Shown piece by piece: positions 32,022 to 45,154 of a stretch of DNA of 64,000 nt. Position numbers and translations under genes: made by a program. The notes beneath the pieces were generated by a model. It was not told the origin of the DNA. It ran no database searches and saw only the letters and a list, made by a program, of their open reading frames with translations. Location: contig NGZR01000001.1 of assembly GCA_002197995.1 (NCBI GenBank), forward strand, positions 11,613,501 to 11,677,500. Reading direction: 5' to 3'. Position 1 is the first letter of the stretch. Each line of letters starts with the position of its first letter. This stretch comes from Gaeumannomyces sp. JS-464 (lineage: Eukaryota; Ascomycota; Sordariomycetes; Magnaporthales; Magnaporthaceae).

Positions 32022-34820
32022 CCTGCCCGCCGCGGTTCGCATGTTTGTCTTTGTGGTTTTTGGTGGTTTTTTTTTTTTTGGTTTTTCTTGGCGAATAGAT
32101 ACACGCATGTTAGATAGCTGTGCCTATTCGACCCCCGCACAGGAGCTGCCGCTGTTGGCCGCGGACGCCCGACGGGCCGACTCGGCGGCGGCGGGGAGGA
32201 AGGGCCCTAGGAGTCGCGAGTCTTTCGTTTCTATCAGAGACTGTGTTTCACGAATATGGAGAGAGAGGCGAAAGGGAAAGAGAAACCGGACCAGGCACGA
32301 CAAGATTCAGGACAGCGCGGGCGACCTGAGATAAGTGGGACGAAATCGAGACAAGACGGTCGGACGGTTGCGACGGCACGGACACCCCCTATCCCCTGGA
32401 GTGCCGTTGTGTGGCCGCCCGCAGATCTTTCTCTCACCCAACGCACATTTTTTTTATTTATCAGGGATGAACTCTGGAGACCTATTCCTGTTTGGGAGGT
32501 CGGGCACTCGCCCGATCTCAAGCAGGGAAACACGTGGGAAATATCCATGGCCAAACGTGGTGCATGGATGTGCAACTCGCAATCGCACACAGTAGCCTTG
32601 GCTGCAACCTGGGCCAGCTTCTCGACGGTTTCTAGCTCGCAAAAGATCAAGCGGAATCTGGTACAAATCATGTGACTGCAGCGGGCTGGCGTTCATGCTC
32701 CATGGCGACGTCCACATCCATGCAAATAAACAAATCCGAACAACCTAGCCGCGTGCAACAGGGACAGTCGAGGTGAAGCACTCCACCGGGCCGCCTCAAA
32801 CGCCGCATCATCACCCATAGACACGCATGGTGTGCGCTGCTGGGTGCCTGGTATGGACTGGAACATGGCAGCGCGAGCGCAGTGGAATTTGCAGTCGCCC
32901 CACGGCTCGCGGCATTGTCTTGCCGCCGTGCTGTGAAGTGTCGTCGTCGTCGTCTTGATTAAGCTCCGTCAAACTTCGGTTGTTGAGCGAGGATCCAGAG
33001 ACTGCCAAGATGACATTCCCAGCTTCTTCTCGGTGCCCATTACCCAACAGACCAACAAGATTAGATCACTGCTCGACCCCAATTTTGGAGCGCTTGGCTC
33101 CAGTTACCGCCCAGGGTTCCGAATGGCTGCATGGGCGTCTCTCTATGCGATGCACGGAGGAGCTGATCAACGCTTGTCCCGACCACGGAGGCCTGGGGGT
33201 CGCATCCCACGGGGTCGCGTCGGCTGTGGATGTGCTCGCGGCACATCACAATGTCGGGCGCCACAATGCTTGTCGATGGAGGTCAAGAGTCCGGACGGCG
33301 ATGGTGATTTATCTGAAACGAGATGGGTCGAGCCGGATCGAGCACCCTTGCTTCGCATCCCGCGCGTTTCGCACCACACATGCTCTCTCGCCTCATCCTG
33401 CTCCCCACCGCGCCGTTGTCTGGCAGGAATGTGACAGCTGGGTCCCGCCATCTCGCTTCTGATGTAATCCCACAATCGAAAGGGCCACGCTCGCTCCCAA
33501 AGCGGCAACACGACCCGAAAAGCCCAAATCCAAAAGGGTAATGGGCCAGCAGTTGTGCCGCGGAGGAAGAAGGAGAAAAAAAAAAATCGCGCGCTGGCGT
33601 CAAATTGCGGCTACCATTTTTCAGCCCTCGGGGCTCGAGTGAGGCTGAAAGCCAAAAAGAGCGTGACGAAGCCCCTGACCATTTATTTCCCTGCACTTTT
33701 CCGTGTTGGTCAGTCAGCTAAGGCAGCAGGCCTGGCTTCCAGCTCCAAGCCCCTCGCCCACTTTCGCGTAATAAAAAAATAAAAATAAAAAACGTTGAGC
33801 GGCTTCCATTTTCCGGGCCCTCTCACCAGGGCCAGGACTCCCTCGCGCAAAGATGGTTTTGGGGGCCCTCTGGCTGTCGAGAGATGCAGGAATGCATTTG
33901 AGATATTCTCTCGCATGTCCGAGACGGTGTCTCGATCGGACGAGTCGTACAGAGCCCGGCAGTCCCCTACCCTGCCATCCCATCCCGGCCGAGTCTCGTC
34001 AGGCTCGGGGCTAGTCCAAGCGTTGAATACGAGGCCGACTCTCTTGTGATGACTGGCTTGACTAGAGAGCAAAGAGCCCAGAGAAAAAGACGGCTGACGA
34101 GCGCTGCAATCGTGATTCGCCGGGGAAGGCTGACTGCCTGCGCATCCTGGCCCCTGTTGCAGCTTAGTTCACCTGTGCTGTCTGGTACTTATACCTTCCG
34201 GGCAGCCTTTGTGCGTGTTTGCTAGGCATGGAGGCACCGATAAGACACCACGTAACGAGGGGGCGGCGGGGCACTGCAGCGACACGTTGGCGCGGCCCCG
34301 GCGAGGTTCCGAGCACACACACACCCACACACACACACACACCACACACAACGCGCCAGGCCGTTGTTGGTGCTAGCTTCGCATCTGCCCGTACCCCCAC
34401 CACCTCAGCAGCCTGTGTCGCCGCTATTTTAGAAACAAAAAAAAAAAAAAGGGCCCTTTCCTCGTGTCCCCCTGTCGTGGCCGCAGATGAACGTGGGAAC
34501 CCGGGCTACTCAGGCCTTTTACGAGACCGGCCGTCTTTAAATTTGTCCACCACCCTCTTCCCCCAACTGCCCGCAGTTCGTTCGTTCGCTGACGTCTTTT
34601 CGGGGCTTGGTCTTTTGAACGGTTTGGGGAAGTGATCCTCCCATCTGCTCGTCATCTATTTTAGTTCTCCTGATACCCAAAATTTCCAATCTTCTCTTCA
34701 CTTTACATCTTTTGCTCTACCCTTCCCTCGGGTCTTGTCAAGACCTCAACGGACCGTGATCCTCTTTATCTCCGCCTCGCTTGTCACCTCTTGGCTCGCC
34801 TAAACGCACAGGTCCCGAAG
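32022..34820. other. Long intergenic region
   Basis: Contains a T-tract (about 32069-32079), A-rich runs near 33578 and 33772-33791, and a CA microsatellite (listed separately). Frames of up to 160 codons occur in this GC-rich sequence but show no domain. The last 300 bp are pyrimidine-rich and lead into the secreted-peptide gene. Confidence 0.45.
34314..34350. repeat. (CA)n microsatellite
   Basis: An interrupted run of CA dinucleotides, broken by ACC triplets, extends over about 37 bp in intergenic sequence. Confidence 0.8.
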
Positions 34821-35070
34821 ATGCAGCGCCGTTTCCTGATATCCGCGGCCCTCGCCGTCCTCTCTATTGGAAGCATGGTGCATGCTACGCCTGTGGCCTG
34901 TCCGGATGTAAGTTCAACTCTTTTTCTGCCTCTGAATATTCCACTGGGCACCCGTACTGACAACCTCCAAACAGGAGAAGCGAGATGCCATCCTGCGCGG
35001 AGACCTGAAGCCGGAGGCTTGCTGCAGCTACGGCAGGTGCAAAGGTGACGTCGTCGTCGCCATGGGCTGA
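34821..35070 (+). CDS. Secreted 60-residue peptide precursor with CC-x3-C motif
   Basis: Exons 34821-34907 and 34975-35070 are joined by a 67-bp intron (donor GTAAGT, CTGAC-like branch, acceptor AAACAG) that falls exactly in phase. The product starts with a signal peptide (FLISAALAVLSIGSMVHA, cut about residue 22), then a short stretch with one Cys, then at the exon junction Glu-Lys-Arg, a Kex2-type dibasic site, and a tail of 28 residues with EACCSYGRCKGDVVV. Four cysteines in all, three of them in a CC-x3-C cluster. It resembles processed fungal secreted peptides; I recognise no family. A possible second donor (AAAG|GTGACG at 35044) could extend the protein into a further exon, so the C-terminus is not certain. 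Its pyrimidine-rich leader just upstream is typical of well-expressed fungal genes. Confidence 0.6.
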
Positions 35071-38000
35071 GAGCATGATTCCAAACTTCCTTTGAGCTCC
35101 TGCTCGGAAGCAATTCTCTCCTCGCCCCTCCGAGCCCGCCTTCTATGAATAGCGAAAACAAAAGGCTCGTACGAGGACTCGTCTCGTCATTTGTCCCTAC
35201 TCGATGGCCAGACGAGGCACCAAGCCTGTGTTTGCGTCGGCGCAGCACCAAAGCCGATTCGACTTGCGGCCGCCACCCTTCTCGACGATTCCACTCTCTG
35301 TCGCCCATCATCTCCTATCTCTTTCCTTGCGTGTGGGAGTCGGTCAGGATGGTGTGTTATCGAGTCAGCCCTGAAGATCCCCATGAAGGGGATCTACGCC
35401 GCCGCGCAGGACGAACCCGAGGCGCCGAGCGAAGCGGGCCGCGCTATGCCCCCTAGGTGGCCTTTCTTTCCTCTTTTGTGTCGATGGCGCGCCTTCCGGA
35501 AAACGCCCCTGTTCCTGTCGATCGGCCGCGGCCTCCCAAGAAAACATGGTTTTGGGGCTAGTTCGTCGCAGCCCAAAGCTTCCAGGGAGCAAGCCGACTG
35601 GAATCCAGGCCCGAAAGTGGCGTCGGTTTGCGGAGCACCGTCCTCGTCCAGTTTAGCGGTCCGGCGCTATGGTTCCACGGTATGGATCGGCGGTTGGCAA
35701 AAGCCACCGAGGCTATTCTGGTTTGAGTTATCAGCCCTGGTTAGCTCGGCTCAACCCGAGACATCCCAACGCCACGCCATGTGTCCTGGGCCACTGAGGG
35801 ACAACACTCAACCCCTTTCGGTGACGCCACTAGCCTTCTCTTGTATATCTAGTTTTGAAACAGCAGGACAAATAGAACAAAGAATAGAGGCACAAGCGCC
35901 GCTGGAGCATGCTGCCATGTGCTTGCTGAAAAGTGAGCTCCCTTCCAGGGGCACATCTCCATGTGTCGTGTGTGCAAGTGTCGCGCCCGCGCTTTCCGGC
36001 GAGGGCTCACAGAGTCGACAGCGTGGGCAGAGAGAAAACAGTCAACTGTACCTACCTACCTATGTATGGTCCCCCGCGCGTGCAGCAGATAAGCTCATCC
36101 CTGCACAATCTCGCTCTGTGTAAGTGGGCAGATGGTCCTGCAGCGTCCCTCGTGTTCCTCGACGCACGCGGGCTCGGCTGCCTTGGCCCGCGCCACGATT
36201 GGCTCTTGTTGTTCTACTTCGGCATCGAGGATGGATCATGTCGAGCGTGGTATAGACTGCGGCGCCATATCTACACGGGAAACAGGTCCGACGAAGGTCG
36301 TTGTATCCAGTCCATAGGCCCCGGCTAAATCTACCTTCGCTGGCAACCGCCCTATAGGCTCGTTTCGGCTCGGGAATGGCTCGACAGGTCGGGGTGATAG
36401 CGGCGGCTCTTGTCAACGTCGTTGCGGCTGGCGCGGATATCGGGTTCTCGGCGGGAATGTGGATGGGGACGCGGGCTCTCTCTCGGATCCTTGGGGGTTT
36501 TCCTCGACTACTTGCTCGGTCTGGAGAGATCGTCAGTCATCAGGCTGCTGGCTTTAGCATGGCTCTTGCGGGAGAGGAAAGGGAAAGACGCTGGAAGATC
36601 TGGAGGTTGTTTCGAGGAGTTGGTGATGGGAATACAAGCAGCAGCCGGATGAAAACAGTCGAATGTGCATCTTCTAGCTGCTTTGGAAGACTTCTTGATG
36701 CCGGGGCACCGAATACCTCTACCCTCGGCGAGTCTGGCTAAGCGATCCCTTTTCCTTTGTTTGCAAAAACGCGTAAACAAAGGCGAGACTTTCCTCGGCG
36801 GGCTTCGACAAACAATGGGCCGAGGCAGGGGAACAAAGCATCCACAAAGCCCTGGTAGTAGACAAGGAACATATCGGTGCAAAGACTAGCCGGAGGGCGT
36901 GCTACAGCCCAAGATAACTGGAGGAAGGCCAGGCGGGCTGCGCCAGACTCGCTGAGAAATGGCGAGGCAGCGGAGAAGCCAGTGGCAGTGCAGACCATCG
37001 AGATGTTCATTGTGCTCCGTCTTGGAAGCCCCCTGAATACTGCTCCCTCCTTCCTAGCACTTTCCTCTAACCTTTCCCGGACAGTCTATGGATTTCCAGT
37101 TTCTGCATGTCACCTACTATGTCTCTCCCTTTCCTGGCAGCTCTCCGTGATACATCAGGCTTTCTTGGGCCCTTGTTGCCGTCGCCCTGTGTGGAGCCCC
37201 AGCCCAGCCCTCGACGGCGTCCGTCTCCACCTCTAGATACAGTCACCCAACACAGATAAACCACAAGAATGGCATAATCATAACGCTCTTCCCAGTAGCT
37301 GGCTCTACTGACATGTCCCACTGATAGGAGTGGAGCCCAAGGCTGGGGCAGTTAGGGCTGCAAGGTGGTTGGTTGCCAGGAGGAGGCCAAGATGGGAAAC
37401 ACCCGGCCAACCCAACGGCACTGGGGCATGACGGAGCCATTGACCCGTCGTCGGCGCCATTTGTTCTGGCAGAGCAAGGTAGCCAGGCCCCGCGGTAGCT
37501 CCGGGAGAAGTAATCGGGCCTATCAGGTGGCCTTCGACCCCCAAGCCCTACGGAGCCACCAGCCACACTTTTATTATCAACCTCTGCTCAGGATATGAGT
37601 CTTCCTCCCGGCAGAATTCGTTCCCGTTGCCTTCTATCTCTTTCTTTGCTTTTGCCACCCGCTTAGGCACACATCTGGGCTTCCCCCAGCCACCTCGTCC
37701 ACCCAAATCTTCCTCCCACGACACCACCTTTTTTTCTTCTCTCTCTTCTTCCTTTCCTTGCACGCCCTCAACTTCCATCTACGCTCGTCGCCTTCGCCTT
37801 GCGTTGACTTCTTCTTCTACTTCTCTTGCTCTATAGCAACATCGCATCTGCGTCTTCGCCCAACGCTGTCCTATCACAACCATCGCCGAAAACGCTCTCG
37901 TCCGCTTCTTTTTCCGTGTGCTGGTGCCCGAGCTACTCTACAGAGCGGTAAGTACAGATATCTAAACCATATCCTGCTTCCTGTCTACCTTCGTTGGGCC

Positions 38001-38610
38001 CTGTGGTTGCTCGGAGGTTTGTCGACACCTCGTGGAGCACCCATCTCCGGCACCAAACACTCGGTCATCTTTCTTCGATCCGCATACTTCTCTCTTCTGG
38101 AATCAAGTCCCATACACTCTTCATTGCACAGAGTACGCTTGTCTGATACACTAGCACCTATCGCACTTCGTCGTATGTGGACCGACCTGGACGCCCTTTC
38201 CGCAGCCTCGACTCTCTTCCTTCCTTTCCAGCTGCGTATTAGCATCTACATCATTGCCTGGCGCCTACCATATACCTACACCTACCCACCATATGTAAGC
38301 AAGCCTTGCTCTGCTCCTGCTCAAAGGCTTTCGGCCTTGCACGGCGTCTTCTGCACAAACTTGCCCTTTGCCTACCACCATCACATCCTTCTACGACCGA
38401 AGCTTTTATCGAGTCGCTATCCTCACTAGCTGATAGCCCTGCCATCTTTCTGCTGCTTTGGTTATACTCTATTGTCTTCCTGTCCCCTACGTGGCCGCAC
38501 ACCTTTTACAGACATCTCGAGTACCACACTCTTCTTCCCCATATCTCCCGGCCCGCGGCAGCTCTATCACCCATTCTTCCACATTATAGTCTCTCTTTAC
38601 TCGAGGAAAA
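35071..38610. other. Long intergenic region with pyrimidine-rich leader
   Basis: About 3.5 kb without a supportable gene. A short CCTA tandem (about 36052-36064) occurs. From about 37570 to 38610 the plus strand is strongly CT-rich, with TTC/CTT runs and several possible small introns, and is best read as promoter and long 5' leader of the next gene. Confidence 0.45.
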
Positions 38611-41522
38611 ATGCCTCAAAAACAGAAGCGCGCGAGACGCGCAAAGGCACAGTCGGACACTGACCGGGAGCAGAACAAGCCGCCCAAAATGGCGCGAAAG
38701 GGCTCCAAGCGCAAGTCCCCTCTCCTTAGGATCATGGAGAAAAACCGCCAGATTTGCATTGAGCGGGATAGGGCGGAGGCAGCCGCCCCTGTAGTCCACA
38801 CTTGGGAGGATACTTACCAGGACGAGGCGGAGTCAGCCGTCCCCCACCGTCTACAACTGGGATGGTGGCGAGCGAGACGAAGCTGCGCCCGAGCCTGAAG
38901 TTTACGGCTGGGCTCCACCCACTCGGCTTACAACGTCTGGCTGGGAGCCCTGGGACCCGGCTAAGATGCTCACGATTGAGGACCTCCAGCGTGAGGCGGA
39001 GTTCCCCGGCTCCGTCCTCCCTCAGAAGGCGGGATCTGGGGAGTGGTCGCCCCCGGCAGGCGTGGCTGCCGACGTCCAGAGCGCTACGCCCAACTCTGCT
39101 ACGGAGAGTGCGGGCAAGCTCGACAAGGAGCTCGTCAGCCTGAACGAGAAGATCCTAGATGCTCGTAGCAAGCTTTCGGACTGGGCCTCGGTCGAGGCCC
39201 TCGAGGGGCAGAGGGCCAAGGTCATCGAGGCCATTCGCAGGATTGATCCCACGCGAGACTTCCGTGAGGAGAAGTTCGTGTTTGCGGCACACAAGTTCAG
39301 CAAGAACTACCACAAGTTCAGCGCCACAGCCGCACGAGGAGAAAACGTGCCGGACAATGAGCTCGTCATGACGGTGAGTGTCTAGATGCCTATGACACAC
39401 ACGGCATTACTTTGTTGTCATGCTGACCAGTGTCTCGCTCCAATAGATCCCGTTCCACCCCAAAGACCCTGATACGTTCTTCAGGGTACGATTGAGCAGC
39501 GTGGAAGCTCTCTTTGCAGGGTTCTGCGTGACGTGGCTATCGCCTCCATGATTGTGGGCGAGCTGACTTACCAGGACAAGCAGTCCCTCGCGATTGCTTG
39601 CAAGGAGTCCTTCTGCTCGGTGGGCAGAATTACGGTAAGCCTTCATGACATGTTTCTCGGTCGCGCCTCCGCATGGCTAACCAATTGAAATGACAGGAGG
39701 TGTGGGACACCAACAAGCTCGACTTTCTGGGCAAGGACACCTCGGTCATCCGAGTCGGTGTGACCGAGGATGGTCGCCCGGTGGAGATGAAGGCGTCATG
39801 GTGCGATATTTTGAAAGTCAAGCACAAGGCCTTGTGGGATGAGTACACGGGGAGACTCTCTCGCCTCTGGGAGCCAAATGCCGATGGCCAGCTCAAATAC
39901 AGGGTCCCCCGTACCTGGGTCAAGGACAACATGATGATCGACGCTCCGTGGGACAACGCCGAGCATGTGGTGGACAAGGAGCTAGAGCCCGTCGGCCACC
40001 GGGGCCACCTCAATGTCATGGCCACTGGCGTGCGGTTCGAGGCCACCAAGGCGACTCGGAACAAGTCGCCGCGCCTCAAGTACAGCGACGCCTTCGAGGC
40101 CATGGTGAGGACGATGGAGGTCCTCGCCTACCACGGCGAGTCTATCCGCAGCCTGGATCTCTCGGGCCAGCACATGTTGACGTGGCACCACGTGGACCTT
40201 ATCCTGTTCGGCATGCCGAACCTCCATCAGCTTACCCTTCGTGACAACCACCTCCTCGACGTCACCAGACCAAGATGCTCATGGGTGCGTTCAGCGCCCG
40301 GCGCCCGGGATGCACCTTTGACTTCTATCCCTTCTACCACTACGGCCCTAGCTACGAGAGCGGCCGTGTGGCGGACACGAGCCGTTGCGGCAGCTTCGGC
40401 CTAACCTTCGAGGACTCTGGAGTGTGCACCAACAGCACCGTCGCTATCTTGATCGACCTCGTGCGTCGATGGGAAGAGAAGGATGGGGTGAAGATGCTGG
40501 CGCCGGGCCTGGGCTTCCGCCACTTCCTCGATCGACTGCCGGTCCCCGTCGGCTTCACGGCCAAGATCCTCGACAGCCACACCTGGCTCGACGCCATGCG
40601 AGGCCAGGACAACTTCGAGATGCACGAGATGGCGCACCAGCGCCGCGTCTACGAGATCGTGACGGGCAAACCTGCGCCGATGGGGCGCGAGGCCTTGGAC
40701 ATCAATACCTGCGACGCGTGCAAAATCGAGGTGCCAAAAGCGCTGATGCACACGGGCCGTAGGTGCTCGTGGTGCTGCTTCCAGTCCTTTGCGCTGATGG
40801 AGCCGCACCGCTACAAACAAGAGAAGCGGGACATGGCCGCGGACATGCTGCCGTGGACGGACTTCTCTGAGAATGCCAAGTCGCTTTGCGAGGTGTTCGG
40901 CGGTGTGCCCAGCACCGGCAACACCAAGGATGGCACCAAGAACGACGCCAATGAGGACGCCAACGACGGTGCTAACAACAATGCCAACGACGACGCCAAC
41001 GGCAATGGCAACGACGAGACTGGATCGGCCGTGCTCTCCCGGACGAGCCGGCCAGTGATGACGCCGTCGAGGAGCCCGAGCCGCTCCTCGTTCCTCTGCA
41101 TTCGGATCCCGCAGTCGACGGATGGACCTGGAACCCGCCGACGGCGATGGAGAAGCGGTTCCTCAAGGGCTTCTGCAACGCCAGGCTCCTGGAGTGGGTC
41201 CGACACCGGGACCTCTTCCGCGTCCAGAGGCCCGACGTCGCCCGTCCAGGCGACCGACAAGTTCCTGGACAGGATGAGATACAACGGGTGGTCCGACCGC
41301 GGCCCCGGCGACCACGAGATATTCCCGGTCCAGCAGCTCAACATCTTCGACCGGCGCGGCGCCTTCATCAGCCTCACGCCCGACGTCTGGGGCGTCCGGA
41401 GGCCCAACAGCACCGAGGCCCAAATAAACCGCTACTACCCGGCCACCTGCATGGACGAGATGAGGCGCCTGATGGCCATGGAGCCGGTCAAGCGGAAGCA
41501 GCTGCTCAACTCGATCTGGTGA
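38611..41522 (+). CDS. Large uncharacterised fungal protein, three exons, several frame breaks
   Basis: ATG 38611 opens a basic start (KQKRARRAK). The frame shifts near 38835 into PTVYNW and the TIEDLQREAEFPG segment. Introns are 39374-39446 (GTGAGT..AATAG) and 39635-39696 (GTAAGC, GCTAACC branch, GACAG). Between them a missing G near 39520 breaks VLRDVAIASMIVGEL. Exon 3 has HGESIRSLDLSGQHMLTWHH and NLHQLTLRDNHLLD, like short leucine-rich repeats, then a break near 40265, a Cys-rich block (NTCDACKIEV ... CSWCCFQSF), an Asn/Asp/Ala-rich repeat (NDANEDANDGANNNAND) and, after breaks near 41035 and 41240, a conserved-looking tail ending at TGA 41520-41522. Total about 920 codons. The leucine-rich part followed by a CxxC pair suggests an adaptor, but I recognise no family. 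Confidence 0.6.
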
Positions 41523-42558
41523 TGGGAGTTCTTCTGCTCATGGCTGGAGGAGAAAGCGGCGCCGATATATACTCGGCCAGTTTTTTTTTTTTTTTTTTTT
41601 TTTTTTTTACGTCTTGTATTTGCTTGAGATTCCCTCTCTTGGCTCTCTGAAACGGCTGGCTTCCTTGCCTAGGTTGCTACACGATCCTCTTTCGGAAGCT
41701 GCGACCTTGCTATCTCTCCTATCCGCTCGTTTACTTCGACCAATTCTGCTTTCTGGAGCTGCTACCCTGCTGGCTGTTGCTATACCCCTCTGCCCAGTTT
41801 CCTTTTCGGATAACCTACTACCTTTTTTCCCCCACACCCCCTCCCATTGTTGGACTTGCTTCTCCCCTAAGGTTTTTGGGCAAAGTTGAGTTTTCTGTTC
41901 CGGTTGTCCTGCTTGGATGCTCGGCTCACTCTGGTAATCTCTTTTTTTGGGATCCAGCCAGAAGCTCAATTTCCAGTCATATCATTTCCTTGATCTGGAT
42001 TTCTGCCAACCTTGGTCGGTTTTTTTGTTTTTTTTTCCCCTTCAAGTCTTTGGAGCAGTTGGTCTTTTTCTTTTCGCTCTTCTATGTCTGCTTGGGGTCC
42101 CTTCATAATTGGACTTTTCTAGTCGGGGTTCAGACGAGAGCCACCTTCTTGTTGCCCCTCACCCATGCTCTCTTAGAAGCTTGTCTTATATTCTTTTTTT
42201 CCCTCTGGGTTCTTGACAAAGGCTGCTACTGCTCCATGCCGCTTTTGAGCCCCTCGACCTCCCCTCTCTTCTGCCCCGCATGATGCAAAACTGATGGAGT
42301 ATAAACCCCTCATAGCAAAATCTTCTCGGATCGTATCGTCTCTTCAGTTCAGCTTCCGATCCAGAGAAAGCTTGTGCTTGTGTAGCTATCACACAGGAAA
42401 TCCCAAATCGTGGCCTTCATATCGTTCCTCAATGGATGCCAACTCATCTAAGCGACGGCGAGGATCAAAACGTGCCCAAACGTACAAAGTCATGGTATCC
42501 CCATTATCATTGGTTACATGATTCTTGATCACCCGAGTTTAGCATGGGGGGTGATATA
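41523..42558. other. 3' flank with T28 tract, no gene
   Basis: A run of 28 T (41581-41608) lies 59 bp after the stop of the upstream gene. The following 700 bp are very T/C-rich on the plus strand. No gene. Confidence 0.5.
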
Positions 42559-44250
42559 CTATATACAACCAGGTATACGCCCCTCGACGCTCTGAGTCTG
42601 GTCTGTAGTGGTAGACATGCGCTCAAGACGAAGATCTAGGCTGATGCTTGTGGGTAGCTCCTCCTTCTCAGGGCGCGAGACGCTGACGACATTCCTCAGG
42701 TTTCCAAACGACAACACGTCCCGGATGCGGGGTGCGCCCGAGAGCACCATGACAAGGCGCTCAATGCCACACCCCCACCCTCCCGTGGCGGCATGCCGGC
42801 GCGTAGGGCCCTGACGTAGCTGGCATCGCTGCCCGTGAGCAGGGCGCCCGAAGCCTCGGCCTCGGCCTCGGCCTCGTCGATGTCGGCTGTCTCAAGACCG
42901 GCGTCGACGGCAGCGTCGTTGGCGACCTCGTGATCGAACGACCGCTGCATCTTCCCGCGCTGCTGCTGCCTCAGCAGGCGGGCCTGCCCCCGGAACTTGC
43001 GCTCCTGCTCATCCGGATCGTTCTCCTCCTCGTACATGTTGGCCAATTCGACGCCATCGACGAACAGCTCGGCCCGCAGCGCCACCATCTGGCCTGTCTC
43101 AGCGCAGCGCGCGCTGCGAGCCAGGGGAGCCATACATGCCGGGTGGTGCGTCACGAAAACGGCCCTATCGCCGCAAGACTCGCTCTCGACGTAGTCGGCA
43201 CCCAAGCGATCGAGGAGCTTGGGTAACGTGGTCGCCGACGAGCCGTCTTTCGGCTCTAATCCATGTTTCTGTAGCAGGGCTACGAGATCTTCAAAGGCCG
43301 TGTCGGCATCGAGATCCGGCAGCCCGAAGCCGAGCGCTCTCTCGAGCGTCGGGATGAAAGCGACCCTACGCAGTCCACCCGTTTCGCCGTCCTTGGCTTC
43401 TGGCTTGAACTTTGCCGCGACGGCTTCCAGATTGCCCTGCAGCTGCCACGCTCGGAGTGCGCCGGCGTCGCCAGACGCGGCAAACTGGACATCTTGCAGG
43501 ATCTTTGCAATCAGGTTCTCGGTCCTGAGAATGAGGGTGTCTAGGGACGCGTACGCCTCGTAGAATTCACACATGGTGAATTCGGGGTTGTGGGTGCTAT
43601 CGAGGCCTTCATTGCGGAAGCATGGCCCAATCTCAAAACGCGCTCGAAGCCCCCAACGACGAGGCGCTTAAGCCACAGCTCAGGTGCGACGCGCAGGGCC
43701 AGCGACTGGTTGGCACCCAAGTCTGCGGAACGCGTTGCGAAGGTCGTGCTGAGGCGCCACCCGCATGCGCAGCCAGAACCGGGGTTTGCACCTCGACGAA
43801 TTGCCGACCATCGAGGAAGGATCGCAGCGAGGAATGGCGACAGAGCGCAAGCGCAATGTGTCGAGGATCTGCCTGTTGGCCAGCAGATCCAAGTGGCGGT
43901 GGCGGGCGGTGACCTCCTCATCAGTCAAAGCCTCGGGCGGGTCAAAGCCAGGACTCGGGGCGCCAAGTATGACCGGCATCTTCCGCGCCTTGATCGAGAG
44001 TAGATTATTTCGACTGAGGGCCATTTCGCCTACGACAGATATGAACGCGCCCCTCCGTAGGGCCCCTGTGGCAGCGGTCCAGTCGTCCGAGTCGGGTGAA
44101 ATGTCACGCCAGCGGCTGTCCTCGGTTGAGATAACGCCATAGTTCACCAGAACTTGCATTGTCTCGAACTCAGAGACAACGTCGATGAACAGGAGTTTCC
44201 GACCATGCCTGCGTACCGCGTCGATGCGGGCCACGGATGACGCAGGGTCG
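42559..44250 (-). CDS. MSK1: Lysyl-tRNA synthetase, mitochondrial type
   Basis: A class IIb aminoacyl-tRNA synthetase. The anticodon-binding OB domain is at the start (RRHGRKLLFIDVVSEFETMQ), then RHRHLDLLANRQILDTLRLR. Class II motif 2 is FRNEGLDSTHNPEFT with EFYEAYA, and motif 3 is WGCGIERLVMVLSGAPRIRD. It attaches lysine to mitochondrial tRNA. The pieces lie in different frames: breaks near 43830, 43780, 43620 and 42770. The insertion between motifs 2 and 3 is long and acidic, as in fungal mitochondrial forms. The 5' end is incomplete: the OB part begins right after an acceptor (TCGTAG, near 44257) and the first exon with the targeting sequence was not resolved in 44260-44520. The frame breaks look like indels in an otherwise conserved gene. 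Confidence 0.8.
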
Positions 44251-45154
44251 CCCTACGACATTATTTTCCCTGTGATGCTGGCCTAGAAGACTGGGCACTC
44301 TCCCAGAGACAGCGACCTGGCTGGGCCTTTGTTGCCGGGTCCCATCCCCTGCCATGCCTCCCGTCGGGGCCGCGGACCGCCCATCCTGGCTCCGTGACCT
44401 GAGTGAACGCGAGGCATGGTAGAAGCGCAGCTGCAGTTGAGCCACCGCCGCCGACCTTGCAGGCCCGACGACGCCTCTCTGGGCACATGGTCGCAAGAAC
44501 TGCAGACCAAGCCCCGCGGGAATCTGCTAGCGGAAATGATATGTCAGTAGGCTGGACATCAAAGACCGCGACGCTTGCTCAGGCCAAGCATGGACAAGAA
44601 ATAATGCAGTGAGAAAAAGTCAGACAGTTGGGCGTTTTTGATCATACACGTTTCCGTGTCAGTCGCAACGGTTCTTAAATGTATTCCAGGTGTCATCATG
44701 AACATTCATTGAGAAGGTGCTTCGAGCCTTAAGAATGAATACTTACGCTAATGCTTGCCGCCATTGTGCTGTGGCCAGGCCAGCCCGAATAGCATAAACA
44801 GGTGCGAGAAGCAAAAGATGGGGGCAATCATGAGCTGAGTTCATGAGGTTTTTTTTTTTATGTTCATCCCAAGGTGGGCCCCTGACCGAGCACGGCCCTG
44901 GCATGAAGCGGGCATGCCGCCGCCTTTGTCAAGCATTGATAAGATAACACCCAACCGCAGGTCTGCCAGTCTTCACCGCCTGCCTGTGTTGCGGGACGGG
45001 AGGTGCAGGAAACTGACTTCATTCTCCAGAGAACTTGGAAGCTTGCCTTCTTGCCTCCAAACGGGCAAAATATCGAGGCCAATCCGCGCGCCAAGCCATT
45101 CTCCTGGTACATCGCACCTTCTCCCCAAAGATCTGTCCAGACCACCTTCGCAAA
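44251..45154. other. Divergent region between MSK1-like and TIM10
   Basis: Should include the first exon of the synthetase gene (unresolved, about 44260-44520), a 300-bp AT-richer block (about 44620-44860) and the TIM10 promoter. No other gene. Confidence 0.45.

Noticed and set aside
36376..36741. 121-codon plus-strand frame with a hydrophobic start
   Set aside because: The start looks like a weak signal peptide, but the rest has no Cys pattern or domain and no leader or TATA signal was seen.
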